The notes beneath the pieces are model-generated. The model saw only the letters and a program-made list of their open reading frames with translations, did not search any database and was not told where the DNA came from. From NCBI GenBank assembly GCA_947579605.1, contig OX388314.1:27166000-27229999 (forward strand): 64,000 nt of DNA, read 5' to 3'. The DNA comes from Athripsodes cinereus. Taxonomy: Eukaryota > Arthropoda > Insecta > Trichoptera > Leptoceridae. Shown here piece after piece: positions 43,885-57,600 of this stretch. The position numbers and the translations under genes are program-made. Each line of letters opens with the position of its first letter. Within the stretch, counting starts at the first letter, position 1.

Positions 43885-44671
43885 CAGGGTTGCCAGGTGT
43901 TCGGTATTCTACCGAACCGTTCGGTATTTTAGCTCCATGTTCGGTGTTCGGTATGACAAAAATACATACCGAACACCGAATAAAAGTATGGGCGGTTCGG
44001 TATTTTTTTCTGATTAATTTTCTCCCTAATAAACGACGTAAATTGTTTAACTTGAAACAGATAGTTAAAACAATAATGGCAGTACCAATGTAGAAATGCT
44101 TACGTGGAAAGAGTATTTAGCCATAATTATGAATTATTTGTGGACAAACAGCCGTAATAAAGTGATTGTGGACATATGGTGTAATATCAGTCTGACTTGT
44201 TGCGAAATGCATGGGGCAGTTAAAGCATTGCTGGAAGCGTGCATTAGTAAGAAAAAATAAAATATTTATAAGTTAGGGTAGCTAGTTCCTCAGGTGCAGG
44301 GTTGCCAGATTGTGAATCCAAAATTACCGTACTTCTAGGGAAAAATTTCCGTACAATTACCGTACATCACTAAAGTGCGCCGTTACCCACTATCTTCTCG
44401 TGTTAAGAAGGCCTTTTCCCGAGTACAGTCGTTTTCGTCCCCCCCCCCGTGCTCTCATGCTATGTACACGTGATAAACGTCCTTGACCCTTGATGGATAC
44501 AAAATAGGGTACGGTAATTTACTACCGTTCGGGGAATGAAATTACCGTACGTCTGGCAACCCTGCTCATGTGCAATGGCACTTTGTATTTTAAGGTCATA
44601 ATATAGATCAACGATTAAAACTTTTTCTGCTCAATGTTCGGTATTTTTTTGGAAAAGACCTGGCAACCCTG
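43885..44671. mobile_element. hAT MITE, middle level
   Basis: CAGGGTTGCCAGGTGTTCGG and the complementary end ACCTGGCAACCCTG (inverted repeats) are bounded by a perfect 8-bp duplication GTCAAAAC (43877-43884 and 44672-44679). GTTCGGTATT recurs inside both ends. The 67-codon frame at 43890 is not a gene. Confidence 0.85.
44297..44564. mobile_element. hAT MITE, inner level
   Basis: CAGGGTTGCCAGATTGTG and GTACGTCTGGCAACCCTG are its ends, flanked by CTCAGGTG (44289-44296) and CTCATGTG (44565-44572), an 8-bp duplication with one change. ATTACCGTAC repeats near both ends. It shares the CAGGGTTGCCAG terminus with the element it sits in but has a different interior. Confidence 0.8.
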
Positions 44672-44801
44672 GTCAAAACACATTTAAGCGTTACGTTTTC
44701 GTTCAAACAAGACGATGTTGCGAGAACGCATCAATTTTCATAGCTAAAATACACAAGTAGCTACGAAAATTGATGCGTTATTTGCAACGTTGACTAGGCC
44801 T

Positions 44802-45410
44802 ACTGATGTAAGCCATAAATGTTTGAGTAATTTCTAGTACCTAGTAATTATGGGTTCTCCGCCCACTGACGTGTTAGGGTCGGAGATGCAAACACTGGCG
44901 TAGTGGTACTGACACACTAGAGAGAGTTGAAAGATTAATAAATTGTCACCTAAACTGATAAATAGGAGTCCTTGGACTCCTGAAAATACTTGTGCAGAAG
45001 AAGAAATAAAGTTATTTCAACACTTAATAATTATGAATTATTGTAGGTGGTTCAGTAGGATTTCTTTTGATAGTATAAAATTTAAAACGAAGAACTGGCT
45101 TTAAGAAATTATCTGATCCATAGTTGATGAAATAAGAGTATAGGAAATGTTTGTTGTGTGTTGCTTGTTTTTCAACTTTTGCTAAATTTGTTTTTTTCTG
45201 TAATAAAGTGATATATTATCTGGGTTTTAACTATTAATTAAGCCGTGGGGTACCTGGCAAAAAATTGGTCTCTCACTCTCTTCTATTCAATTTTAAAACT
45301 ACCTACTATTTATATTTAGTCTGATTTCTAGTTGGGGGGGGGGGGTTGAGCTGGCTTTCCCTCTCCCGGGCACCTATGCCTATACCAGCTGTCATCATAA
45401 AATGTTTGAG
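44802..45410. other. upstream flank of the receptor gene
   Basis: AT-rich with a G11 run at about 45334. No other exon recognised. The gene's distal control sequence, if any, would be here. Confidence 0.35.
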
Positions 45411-45458
45411 AACCGTAGGATATATACTTTATAAAACACAGTGTAAAGTCAACAAAGC
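45411..45458 (+). promoter_or_regulatory. possible core promoter/leader of the receptor gene
   Basis: GGATATATACTTTATAAAAC contains two TATA-like words 25-40 bp before the ATG. If either is used the leader is very short. It could equally be AT-rich background, with the true start in an upstream non-coding exon. Confidence 0.3.
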
Positions 45459-45687
45459 ATGTACAATATGCTAACTATTCTCCAAACTAAATTAATTTCA
45501 CTTCTTCGACGATTCACCGACAAGATGTACAGATCTTTTGCTATTTCGATCTTAACTGCTGTTTTGATTTTAATTTGTGGAGCCCTTACTATAAATCTAA
45601 ATGAAGTCTATACAGAAATGGCGATAGACTATCTTCAAACCCGAAATATAAGCAACGTCATATTAATTCTTTGTTGGACCATGCCAG
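45459..45687 (+). CDS. IR75-like exon 1
   Basis: Codons 1-76 plus one base. It starts at ATG TAC (a second in-frame ATG follows at 45468) and ends ATGCCAG|GTGAGT. Encodes a signal/anchor-like stretch 26-46 and the start of the amino-terminal domain, ending LILCWTMP. Confidence 0.8.
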
Positions 45688-48600
45688 GTGAGTTTGCAGA
45701 GAGAATAATATAGAGATCCAACGAATAGTGATTTTGACGAATACCAAATGGAACGTCTTTTTAACTTCAACCATTTTGGGTCCATCTTTGGTACATAAGC
45801 CTCTTTTATGACCTTTCACCTCTTAAACCCTTCTGCTCTCTAGCCTCTAGGCTAACTGCATTCACTTTATACCAGCCGACTATCTAGGCCTTCCGACACT
45901 AGCAGATGTTCCATAACGATCTTTCATCGACTTTTTATACTAGCATAGAAGGATATTTTTCCTCTCGTTTTTACTAAACTATAATAGTATAGGAATTTGG
46001 TGAAATCCCCGACCTAAATTGGAATAGAAATTTAAACACCTTAAAGTAGCGGAGAGTCCTCCTCAATAGAAGAGGAGGCTTCTCTGTCCACTTCTAAATC
46101 TAAACACATGAAAGAACAGCTTTATAAAAAACGTTGAACGCGATTTTTGCATTTGACTGCATTTTTCACAACTGCGTTATATTGAGGAAATTACTCAACT
46201 GAAACCTCAAGTGCACAACTAGCAGTGTCTAAACTCTTTTTAGGGGGAAACAAGTAAAGTGTTCTGATATTTACGAATAAGCTTAGACTGGTTTGTGTGC
46301 CCCTTACTAATGAATGTTCAGCCCATCCCATCAAGTTCTGCTATGAATCTTTATGTTCGACATTTATTTAGTACGTGCATCAATCAATCAGACAAAAAAA
46401 AGAACAATTATTTTTATGATTCTGTACGAGGCCGTTGACAATCTAACATTAATTGTCACTCTGAAGTTCTGTTCTCACATTTTCACTATTGGTTTAAATG
46501 GTCCACTGGTTCTCAACAATAAATCTCTTTCACAGATCGTGTGAGAGCTATGAAAGTATTTTCTGAGCACGGTATCAGAGCTTCTCAGCCAATTGGGAAA
46601 CACGATGTTTCGAAGATGAAGGCGATGTTCAGGACAGAGGTTTTCCAATTAGGAGTTGTATTTGATGTCAGATGCTATGCTGAAAACATGCCTTCATTTC
46701 AGGTAAAAATGGAATGAATTTTGTCTTCAAATAAACCGAAAATTTCCTTAATTGATAAGTCTCAAACTTTCTCGTAAAGTAAATTCTGAAATCTACGTTA
46801 AGATTATTAAACTATGTTGGTGTAAATTGGTAACGACTACAAATATTGTAATTCGGATAATGTATATGTAGCACTTTGTAGGTATTCTATAAGGTATTTG
46901 TTGCCGAATATAAATGAATAAACAAATTGATTTGACCAATTCATTAAAACAATAAAAATGACTCCGTATATTTTTTCATGTCAAGACATTTATTTGATTC
47001 TCTAATTGCTTCGATATTTTTTTATATTCGCGATACTTACTTCTGCAATAGGCTATTCTGCTAAATATTGTTATTTCTATTATTTTTTAGAAATACACGT
47101 ACTTCAACTCCTCCTACATCTGGCTTACTTTCGACTACGGAAAAATTGATTTCATCAAAACATTTGCAGCCTCTTTACCGCTGTCAACTTTGACAGACGC
47201 TATTATGACAAAGACAGCAGTTTCCCCGGACAATGAGACATATTCAATAGAGCTTTATGACATATACCATCCTGGTTTTGAAAAAGGGATCATAATGAAC
47301 ATGACTTACATTGGAAACTGGATGAAAGGTGATGAAGTTAATAACAAGAAATGGAAAGATTTTTTATCCATTCTGAAGGTTCACAGACGACAGGATTTGA
47401 ATGGTCTCACGATAAAAGCGGTTACTTTCACAGAACACAGACCTGCCAATGTGCCTTTGGAAGTATATTTAGAAGATGGACACTTCCCTTATTTGGATTC
47501 TGTGTTCAGAATGAATTATCACTTGATCAAGCTGTTGAGTAACATGTACAATTTTACGTAAGTTGCAATATTGTTATATTACCTACTGGGCCCGCTCTTG
47601 CAGACACACTTTATCAATACAATGGCATTTAACATGGACCGGAAAATCAATGAAAAAATTGGTTAGGCGACCAACCACTTTTAAACGAGCGTTGGTTCAT
47701 ATATCTCCCTCGAGTCCCTCGCCATAGACGTATTTATTAAAGTAGATAAGGGTTGATTCAGAATATATTCAAGGTCCATTGGTTAGATGTGCATCTTTTT
47801 ACATGAATCACCACAGTTTGTTATATTGCTTTCATGAACCTATATAAGAATATATTTTGTGTTATGCAGACTTGAAGGACATTCATTGCTATTTTTTTTT
47901 GTAAAGGACTTTTCATTGCTTTAATCGATTTAATAGGATGTGCCATACATGTATGGGTAAAAAATAAATTATAAGCATTTTCATGTTATGGAGTTTTTGA
48001 GAAAGTTTGTGCTGCGTTACCAGTCCATAAGGTCAATGTTAGAAATGCTAGATATAATTATGAAAATTACACCTGTTTGTAGATAATTTATTATTTTTAG
48101 AATAACACTGATTATGGCTGACAACTGGACAGATAAGAATGCCCAAGGTTTCTATCGTTCAGGGAATTTAATTGGAGTCTTGGCAGAAAAGAAGGCAGAT
48201 GTATTGGCAGCTGCTCTACAGTTGATGAGTGACAGACTTCCAATCGTAGATGTTATCCATATGACCTATCCATTCAGGTAAAATCCCGCAGTGTCCAGAA
48301 TTCATTAGGCCTCCCACTCTTTACGTGTTTAAAACTGTGTAATATTATACGATTTGATACATTATTTTATTAAAATCATCACGGGATGTAATAACTTTTT
48401 TTTTAAGATATATCTGGGTTTTTGTTATAAACCCAAATACAACCTTATACACCTTTCACAGTAAGCTACTAAAAGCTTGTGTCGTGAAAGGGGAGTTTGC
48501 CGGCACCTGGGATCGAACCACGGACCCCATGTTCACGAGGCCGAGACTCTACCTCCAGGCTACCGACGATCTCAACTATTATTATTATTTGGATGGATGA

Positions 48601-51600
48601 TTAGTAAAGCGCCATTTTGAGAAAAAAAAACCACCTCCAGGGCGCTCGATCAATAATCTTTTGCTAAAAAAGATGCTAACCACTGCCAAACCACTCTTAT
48701 TGACAAAATAATGTCATATCACTGTAACACGTGTAAAGCTATCAGCCCCTCTTGATAGTTGGGTTGGTAATACTTGATACTTGACAACTCAATAGAAAAG
48801 GCTACGTGACTCTTAATGATCTTTTATTGCCCAATTTTTTGAAAAACCAAAGATGAAAAACAAAGCAAAATAAAACTGCTTTTGTCTAAAATTTTTTTTT
48901 TTAAAGATAGGTATATCTGAGTTTTGTTATAAACCCAAATACAACCTTATACACCTGTAGCTGTAACTTTAGGTGTAACATATATAATTTTTTAAATATA
49001 TGTATTTCAGGGCAGGATTTATCTTTCGCTATTCTGGTGACTTTGGCAAGATCTATTTAAACTTCTTGCGGCCATTTGATGGCAATGTCTGGATCATAAT
49101 GCTGTTTGTATCTACTGTGATTGTAGCAAGTGTTTGGTTGATTCTACTCTTTGAAAATAAATATTTCACCCAGGAAGATAGTGCGAATTTCAGTTTCAGC
49201 GATGCAATGCTTTCCATTCTTACAGCTTGGTGTCAGATGGGTAAGTTGACTAAACTAAATTAATAAATTTGCGTGTAATTTGTGTGACATCATTGATAAG
49301 CAGCAGAGAAAATTCCTAAGTATTTACTTAGAAATTTTCTTAGCAAATGGAAAAGCGGGACAACCTTACAAGAGTTTCGAACAGGAGAAAGCTAATATGA
49401 TGTCTTAACATACAAATGATGTCTTAACATTGAAAAGGATCTGCATGGGTGAGTTTGACGCCTCATCTCTACTAGCCAGGCGAATCTTCTTGTTACCTTC
49501 TGCAACACGTAGTTAAAGATTATTTTATTCGGACTCTTCAACGAACAATTCAGGTTCAAGACGCCTTCTGCACAGATTGATGAACACTCACAATTAAATT
49601 GGTATTTCGACCAATTTTGATCATAGTGTTTATATGAATATTTTTGACAGGTCAACCAACATGTCATGATTCTATAAATATGTTTTAACAGTTCAATGAC
49701 AAATGATGAAAACGTGGGGTTTTTGGACCGATTTTGATCAATACATTTATATAACTGTCAAACATATTCATAAAATCAAAATTTTCATATAAATCTAAAA
49801 TATTCTCTTTGCACATCGCATTGGCCAAAAGCTGTAATGATGAACAAAGGAAATTTAAAAATGTTAATAATAATAATAATATAAACATTTTGACCAAACA
49901 AAATATTTGTACAAAATCGTTTAAAAACTCCATATTTTCGTAATTTCGTGGTTAAAGTGTCATAATATATTCATAAAAACACAACATCATGGTACACCTT
50001 GTCAAAAATTTCGTATAAAATTTTAATCGAAATCGGTCAAAAAACCTATACTTTCTATTTCATGATTGAATAGTCCAAACATATTCATAAAAATACAATG
50101 TTATTTAAATCGAAATCGGTCAAAAAAAAACCCCATTTTCATCATTTTGTGATTGAACTGTCAAAACACATTTCAATGATTTCATGGTAGGCTATACCTA
50201 TCAATATCAAAAATATTCTTATTTTTTTTTGCTCAAAAACGGTCATTTTCATCGAACTACGACTGAACTGTCAAAGTACATTCACTTAAACATGATTTCA
50301 TGGTAGACCTGTCATAAATATTCCTTAAACAATTTTGCTCAAAAACGGTCATTTTCATCGAATTACGACTGAACTGTCAAAGCACATTCATAAAATCATG
50401 ATTTCATGGTAGAGCTGTCAAAAATATTCTTAAAATTTTCTGAACAAAATCGATAAAAATCCCATACATTCGACATTTAATGATTGAACTGTCTAAAAAT
50501 ATCCATAAAAACGTCACAAAATGGTAGATCCATCAAAATTATTTAAGTACATAAAATTTTTGTAGAAATGTATCGAAAAACCATATTTTCATCATTTCGT
50601 GATTCAACTGTCTAAACACATTCACATAAACACAACATCGGGGTACACCTTGACAAAAATTTCATATACAAATTTTAATCGAAATCGGTCAAAAAACCTA
50701 CACTTTCGTTATTTCATGATTGAATAGTCCAAACATATTCATAAAAACACATCATCATGGTAGACCTGTCATAAATATTCCTTAAACAATTTTGCTCAAA
50801 GACGATCATTTTCATCGAATCAATTACGACTGAACTGTCAAAGCACATTCATAGAATCATGATTTCATGGTAGATCTGTCAAAAATATTCCTTAAGCAAT
50901 TTTGCTTTAAAACGGTCATTTTCATCGAATTAAGACTGAACTGTCAAAGCACATTCATTAAAACACATTAATAAAATCATGATTTCATTGTAGACCTGTC
51001 AAAAATATTCTCAAAATTTTTCTGAACTTTTTCTGAAAATGACCGTTTTTGAACCAAATTGTATAACGAATATTTTTGACAGGTCTACCATGAAATCATG
51101 ATTATATGAATGTGCTTTGACAGTTCAGTCGAAATTTGATGAAAATACCCGTTTTTGAGTAAAATTGTTTTAGGAATATTTTTGACAGGTCTACCATGAT
51201 GTTGTGTTTTTATGAATATGTTTGGACTATGAATAGTAGAATGATTGAAATCATGTAATATCGACAGTATAGGTTTTTCTGGATTTTTGATAGTTTTACC
51301 TTCTTGTTACGTTTTTATGAATATTTTTTGACAGATCAATCATGAATTGACGAATGTATGGGTTTTTTGATCGATTTTTTTCAAAATTGTTTTAAAGAAA
51401 ATTTTGACAGGTGTACCAAGAAATCGTGATTTTATGAATATGTTTTGACAGTTCAATCACAAAATCATCATTTGGGGTTTTTTGACCGATTTCGATTTAA
51501 ATAACATGACATTTTTGACAGGTCTACCATGATGGCGTGTTTTTATGAATATATTTGGACTTTTCAATCATGAAATAACGAAAGTACCTATAGGTTTTTT

Positions 51601-54600
51601 GACCGATTTTGATTAAAAATATTATTATTATTATACCATCACGGCACATCCCACAAGTGGGGTAGCCAGCAGATCAGCTGCATGTAAGAAACATGCAAAC
51701 TGTCCGAGAGGCACGGAGACGTGCCAATATAAAATCAAGACATTCAGGATGGGTGGCAAACCTCATCGCTGAATTTAAGATGTAAAATGTCTCATTTTTT
51801 TCGAACACCTGCCTTTTACAGGACACTCGAAAACTTACGCAGAAGAGTGGGAGACCAATTCTTTACCGGGTGCTCCACGGAACGATTGATTAAAAATTAA
51901 TGTGAAATTTTTGACAAGGTGTACCGTGATGTTGTGTTTATGTTAATGTGTTTTGACAGGTGAATCACGAAATGACGATTATATGGATTTTTGATTCATT
52001 TGATCAAAATTCATATGTAATTTTTTTTTTGATAGATCTAGGTACCATTTTGTTACGGAAGAATGACTCATGGATTTCATCATTAAGGAGAAGGTTTTGG
52101 ATATTTGCCAATCCCTTCACCAGTTAAATTATGCCTATGAGTTTTGAGAGTTCCCAGAGCAATTAATTTACTGTCACGTTTCTCTGAATGTAAAACCTTT
52201 ACATTTTGTACATCAAATGAATTATTGTACTCAATACAGTGATCTGACATTTGAGTTTCCGGACAGTCCTCTGGAAGGTCTGAAATGCTCTTTGACACGG
52301 GTGTTTCTATAAACACGTATCGACTAGATTGACCAATAATATTCAAACAAAAAATAACATTATGTTTGGACAGTTCAGTCTTTAAATGACGAATATAACG
52401 TTTTTTTTGACATAATATTTCGATTTGCGAATATTATTGTAAGTTCTATCGTGAATTAACGATTGTATGTAAATCTCTCTCATGATATAATCGTCAGAAT
52501 GATCTGACGATCTTATAATTTTTTAACACACAGTATAAAGACGGAAGACGAGTGTTGTACATAAGTAGTTATTATTAAAATAGTTATTATTAAAATAGAT
52601 ATACCCTCACGCTGTGTGGCAGAGAGAACGGAACGCCATATAAATCTATCCTTACATATTATGTATGTACTTCTTTCGCTTCTTCCACATTCATTCAGTT
52701 TCTCTTACATGCACGCCGATTTCTCTTACTCAACACGCGGCCGTCCTACTTGATCCACGTGATCAAGTTACGTGGTTCTTGGCCGTCCGCGTTTCCTCAC
52801 ACCACCTCTTTCAGTTTTCTGATTACCTCTTATCCTTTTTTTTTTTTTACAGATTACCTATACATCCTCTTCGTTCTTTCTTTCTATAACTACTATAATA
52901 GAATAATTTTTTTATTTGAAAAGTAAATTATACTAGAGATGATTGCATTTCATGAACATGCATTGCATGAACAATATATTTCCCGAATACCGAATATTAT
53001 TCCGACTAAGCGAATATTCTGCAAAACAATGGTGGGAGCAAAGCAACGTCATGTAGGTACTCCCGACCGCGCATAACAAACGCGGTACATTTTTACGAAT
53101 TTTTTGTGTTCTAACATATAAATGTTATTTATAATAATAACTTATTATTAAGACGCGTCAACACCCCTTCTTTGTGATTTCATGCAAACGAATTAACAGA
53201 ATTACTATCATTTTAAATTCTGGATAACTTTATGTTATTTTTTTTTGAACATTTTTCAATGTGATAACATTTTAGTTTTTTTTTGCTAATATGAATAGTG
53301 CTGTGGTAGAATAAAAGTGAAAATATTTTTTGAAGATTACCGTCTCAATGAGTGGTGCTGTAACACAATATATAACACAATAAAATTTTAAAACCAAGAT
53401 TAATCTTAATTTATTTATTTACAACCCTCAGATTTTCTTAATTTAATAATTGACAAACTGCATACCTATGCCTACCTATGTGTACCTACACATCAAAAAT
53501 AATTTTCATTAACAAAAAAATTATGAAAATGTTGCATAACCGTGCATACTGCACAAAAGAATATAATGAGTTTCACAAATTTTTCAGATTCATAAGGCAT
53601 TTTCCGGCCTAGCGGGAGGATGTGGGGGTTTGCTCGCTCTCTCTGAATTAGGAAATAAATAATTTTTAAACTTACCTATGTGACAACATAGTATTTTTTT
53701 ATACCCACGAATATTTTTGTAGATAAAGTTTTGGCTTATATTTATAAATAAATTTAATTTATTATATAAATAATTTTTCCTACTAAAAATTGTTGCCTGA
53801 AACCACTAGAGCTAAATCTGATTTTTGTACCTTAGGCTTTCCTATGGTACAAATCAGATTTATGGCTCTTATGGTTCTTAAAGTTGTTTCACATCATCTC
53901 AAATTAAATTAATTAATTAGATATCTGAGGATTAAATAATTATGCATCTGCAGCTGACAATGAAATAGCAACAATCTTCTAGCTATTAGTTTTTTTTAGT
54001 TTTACATTTAAACTATTCGGCTAAATAGACTAAATAGTCTATTATTCGGATATTTATCCGGTATTCGGCCGAATAATAAAAAAGGTAACTAGCTAAATTT
54101 CATAATTTTCGGGAGCAAGCAATGTAATCTTATAATAATTTAGACCACCTTTAAATGAATTTTGATGAAAATATTTGTGTCCGATAACTATAATAGCCTA
54201 GAGCCGAATTTCCCAAACTATGAGTCGCGACCCACCGGTGGATCGCGAGCGAATATTGAGCGGGTCCTGACCATTAAGTAGTTCCATGATTCGCTACTAG
54301 AGAATCATTACCAATATTTATGACCTCTTTTCTCTAAGACAGCTAAAAGGTGGGTCCCAAGAATGGAAATTTATGTTAGATGGGTCGGAGCTCAGTCAAC
54401 TTTGGGAACCACTGGCCTAGATAGCTAATTTATGGATTTAATTAAATATACTTCATTCTAAGTAAACCATTTCGACAATGATTTTTTAAATTAATCAGCA
54501 ATATTCCATGGAGCATCTAGCAATGAATTGGTCTCCCACTCTTTTCAGCTAGTTTTCAGTGTCCTGTATATTTTATTAATTATTCCATAGGACAGGTCTG

Positions 54601-57600
54601 GTCTGGCAATGACAATAAGATTTATCAGCTTTTTATAATTAATAATCTGAATAATATTGATAATTTGTACACTCTAAAGAATTCACAATTTTGTGTATTT
54701 ATTTTATCATATTTATGTACCATTTGTTTCCAGGTTCTGGAGTAAGCCCTTCAACATATGCCAGTCGTTTAGTCTACGCTAGTCTCTTCTTCAACTCTCT
54801 CATTCTATACAACTACTACACATCCAGTATTGTCTCCTCTCTGCTCAGTTACAGATCACAAACCTTTACCATAATAAACCTTGCTGATAGCCCTATGAGA
54901 TGTGGATCTTTTGATACAGGATATGTTCATAATCTTCTATTTGATGTAAGTAAAAGAAAAAACCACAATCATAGGAGTAGAGTTGGGCAGCATTAATCCA
55001 AAATTTAACTAATTTAATTGTAAATCTGTTTATGAAAAAGTTAACTTATCTAATATATACATACAATATATAATATTATATATCAACATATATGTATATA
55101 ACAACATACAATAAATAACTAACTATTTATTTATGGTATGTTGAATATTGTTGTTATATATTGAAAATGTATTAGATAAAATTGCATAAAAAGGCCCTCA
55201 AGAGAAGAAAAATCTTACAACTTACTTTAACTTACTTCAACTTAAAAAACTTTCAACTTAATAGTTGTCTATTAAAAAGCTCTGAGCTATTCAGTACTGA
55301 GTTTTGATAATAGTTCATTTAAAAAAAAAGATATACATACATACATACCATCACGCCGCTTCCCTCGCGGGGTAGGCAGAAAGGATCGAGCGCCACTTCC
55401 TTCTATCCTTGCATACATCTTTCGCTTCCGTCACTGTCATACAATTCCTCATGCATGCTCTCCTGTTCAATGTGCTCAACACGTGACCGTCCTGTAGGAT
55501 TTGATTTAAATGATCTTGCCATTTAATCCTCGGACGTCCGCTTCTCCGAGCACCATTCCTCTCAGCCAAATATATCTTCTTAGTCATTCTGTCCTCATTC
55601 ATTCTTTCCACGTGCCCAAACCATCTTAACTTATTTACATTCATCTTTGTTATTACACCAACTTTCATTCCACATTCCTTTCGTATACGAAAGTGATATA
55701 TCACTGTTACGCACACGATCTCTCAGACTCTTGCCACACATCCTTCTCAAAGATCTCATTTCCACTGCATTTATGCCACTTTCATCCTTCTTTAACCATG
55801 TCCACGTCTCACTTGCATACATAAGTGTTGGCACTAAGATAGCAGAGTGCACCAACCTTTTAGCTGTGGTGGATATGTTTCTATTTGCAATTATTGGTCG
55901 GATTGCACCATTTACCTTATTGCCAGCAACTTTTCTCCTTTCAATATCGCTTTCACACTTCCCATCTCTCGTGAACAAACTACCTAAGTACACACATTCG
56001 TCAACTTGCTCTAACACTTCATTGTCAATCATTACCTGGCATACTGTTCTCTCACTTCCTCTTTCAAACACCATGATTTTTGTCTTTTTTGCATTCATTC
56101 TCAATCCATTAATCGCACAATTTTCATACACACACGTCATCATTCGCTGTAGATCACTTTCACTTTCAGCCATCAATACCAAATCATCGGCAAACATTAA
56201 CGCTCTTACATTCATCCCATTCATATCAACACCTACATTCAGTTCTTTCAATGGACGAATACAATGATCAATGTATAGGTTAAAAAGCCATGGCGACATC
56301 ACGCACCCTTGTTTTACTCCTTTTGTCAATGTGAACCATTCCGACAGGTTATTGTTCACTCTAACACACGCAGAACTTCCTGTATATAGGGACGCAATGG
56401 CGCGAATTAGCCGACTACCCACCCCACACATTGATAGTACTTGCCACATTTTCTCACGATCTACTCTATCATAAGCCTTTTCTAGATCAACAAACGCGCA
56501 GAAAAGCTTCTGGTGTTTCTCCAGGAGCTTCTCTGTCACCATTCGCAAGGAGAAGATCTGGTCCACACACCCTCTACCACTCTGAAAGGCACCTTGCACA
56601 TCCCATACATTCGTCTCAGTCACTTTTCGAACTCTTTCAATCAATATTCTTGCATACAGTTTCCCCACCGAGCTCAGCAGACTAATAGCCCGATAACTCC
56701 CGCATTCTAGTCTTGACCCCTTTCCTTTGTATAGAGGGCATATCACAGCTTTTCGCCAGTCTTCTGGCGTGCAACCTTCCCTCCAACACTGGTTAAAGAG
56801 TGCATGACACCATTCGAGAGTCCTCAGCCCACTCAGACTGATGAATTCCGTAGAGATCATATCATACCCAACCGCTTTGCCATTCTTCGCCTTCTTCAAT
56901 GCATTCTTAACCTCATCCATAGTTATTTCTTCATCCCTTGCTTCATTCGCATTTTTCCTTTCACTATTCTGGCTTGGATATTCGCCTCCACTTTCAAACA
57001 GCTCCTCAAAATATTCTTTCCATCTATTCACAACGTCAAGACCATTCATCAACATACATCCCTCTTTATTTCTAATCGCATTCATACTATTCATCTCATT
57101 GTTGCTTCTTTTACGCTTAACTTCTTTCCAAAACATTTTCATATTTTCTTTCACACTTTCCGACAATTTCTTACACTCTTCCTCGTCCAATAATTTCTTT
57201 TTTTCCTTTATCAGTACCTTAACTACTTTCTTACATCCCTTGTACATTTCTCTAGCACTCTCCTTTTTTTCTTGATCTAGATAACGTGAAGCTAACACAT
57301 CCATCCATGCACTCTTCTTCTTCCTTACTGCGTCTTTTACCTCATCATCCCACCATGCATCACCTTTTTTCCGTCCGATCACAGTTTCTCCACAGATATC
57401 TTTTGCACAGTCCACTAGCACTTGTTTCATCACACTCCATCTCTCATCTACACTCAGTCCATTGCCTTCATTTGCATCAAATTTCATTCTCGTTTCTCTT
57501 TCATACTTTTCCCTGCACTCCTTGTCGTTCAACTTTTCGACTTTTGATATACCTATCTGGGTTTTGTTATAAACCCAAATACAACCCTATACACCTTTCA

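Larger units (their letters stand above)
43868..44801. mobile_element. outer element of a three-level nest
   Basis: The pieces 43868-43884 (GGGCCCCTAGTCAAAAC) and 44672-44801 (to GTTGACTAGGCC) rejoin when the hAT insert is removed. The rejoined unit of about 140 bp has inverted ends and an inner CATAGCTAAAATACACAAGT like the core of the MITEs at 5211-5590, hence the same family. Confidence 0.65.
55331..57540 (-). mobile_element. LINE family A, 5'-truncated, in intron 6
   Basis: Runs antisense to the receptor gene. The 3' end carries GGCGTGATGGTATGTATGTA and an A/T tail at about 55331. The 5' end stops at about 57540, where a family A SINE begins. The endonuclease half of the element is absent, so it cannot move on its own. 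Plus-strand frames over this interval (55647-57606) are shadows. Confidence 0.85.

Noticed and set aside
43890..44093. 67-codon plus-strand frame
   Set aside because: Begins in the terminal repeat of the hAT MITE and is composed of its repeated FGT-like sequence; not coding.
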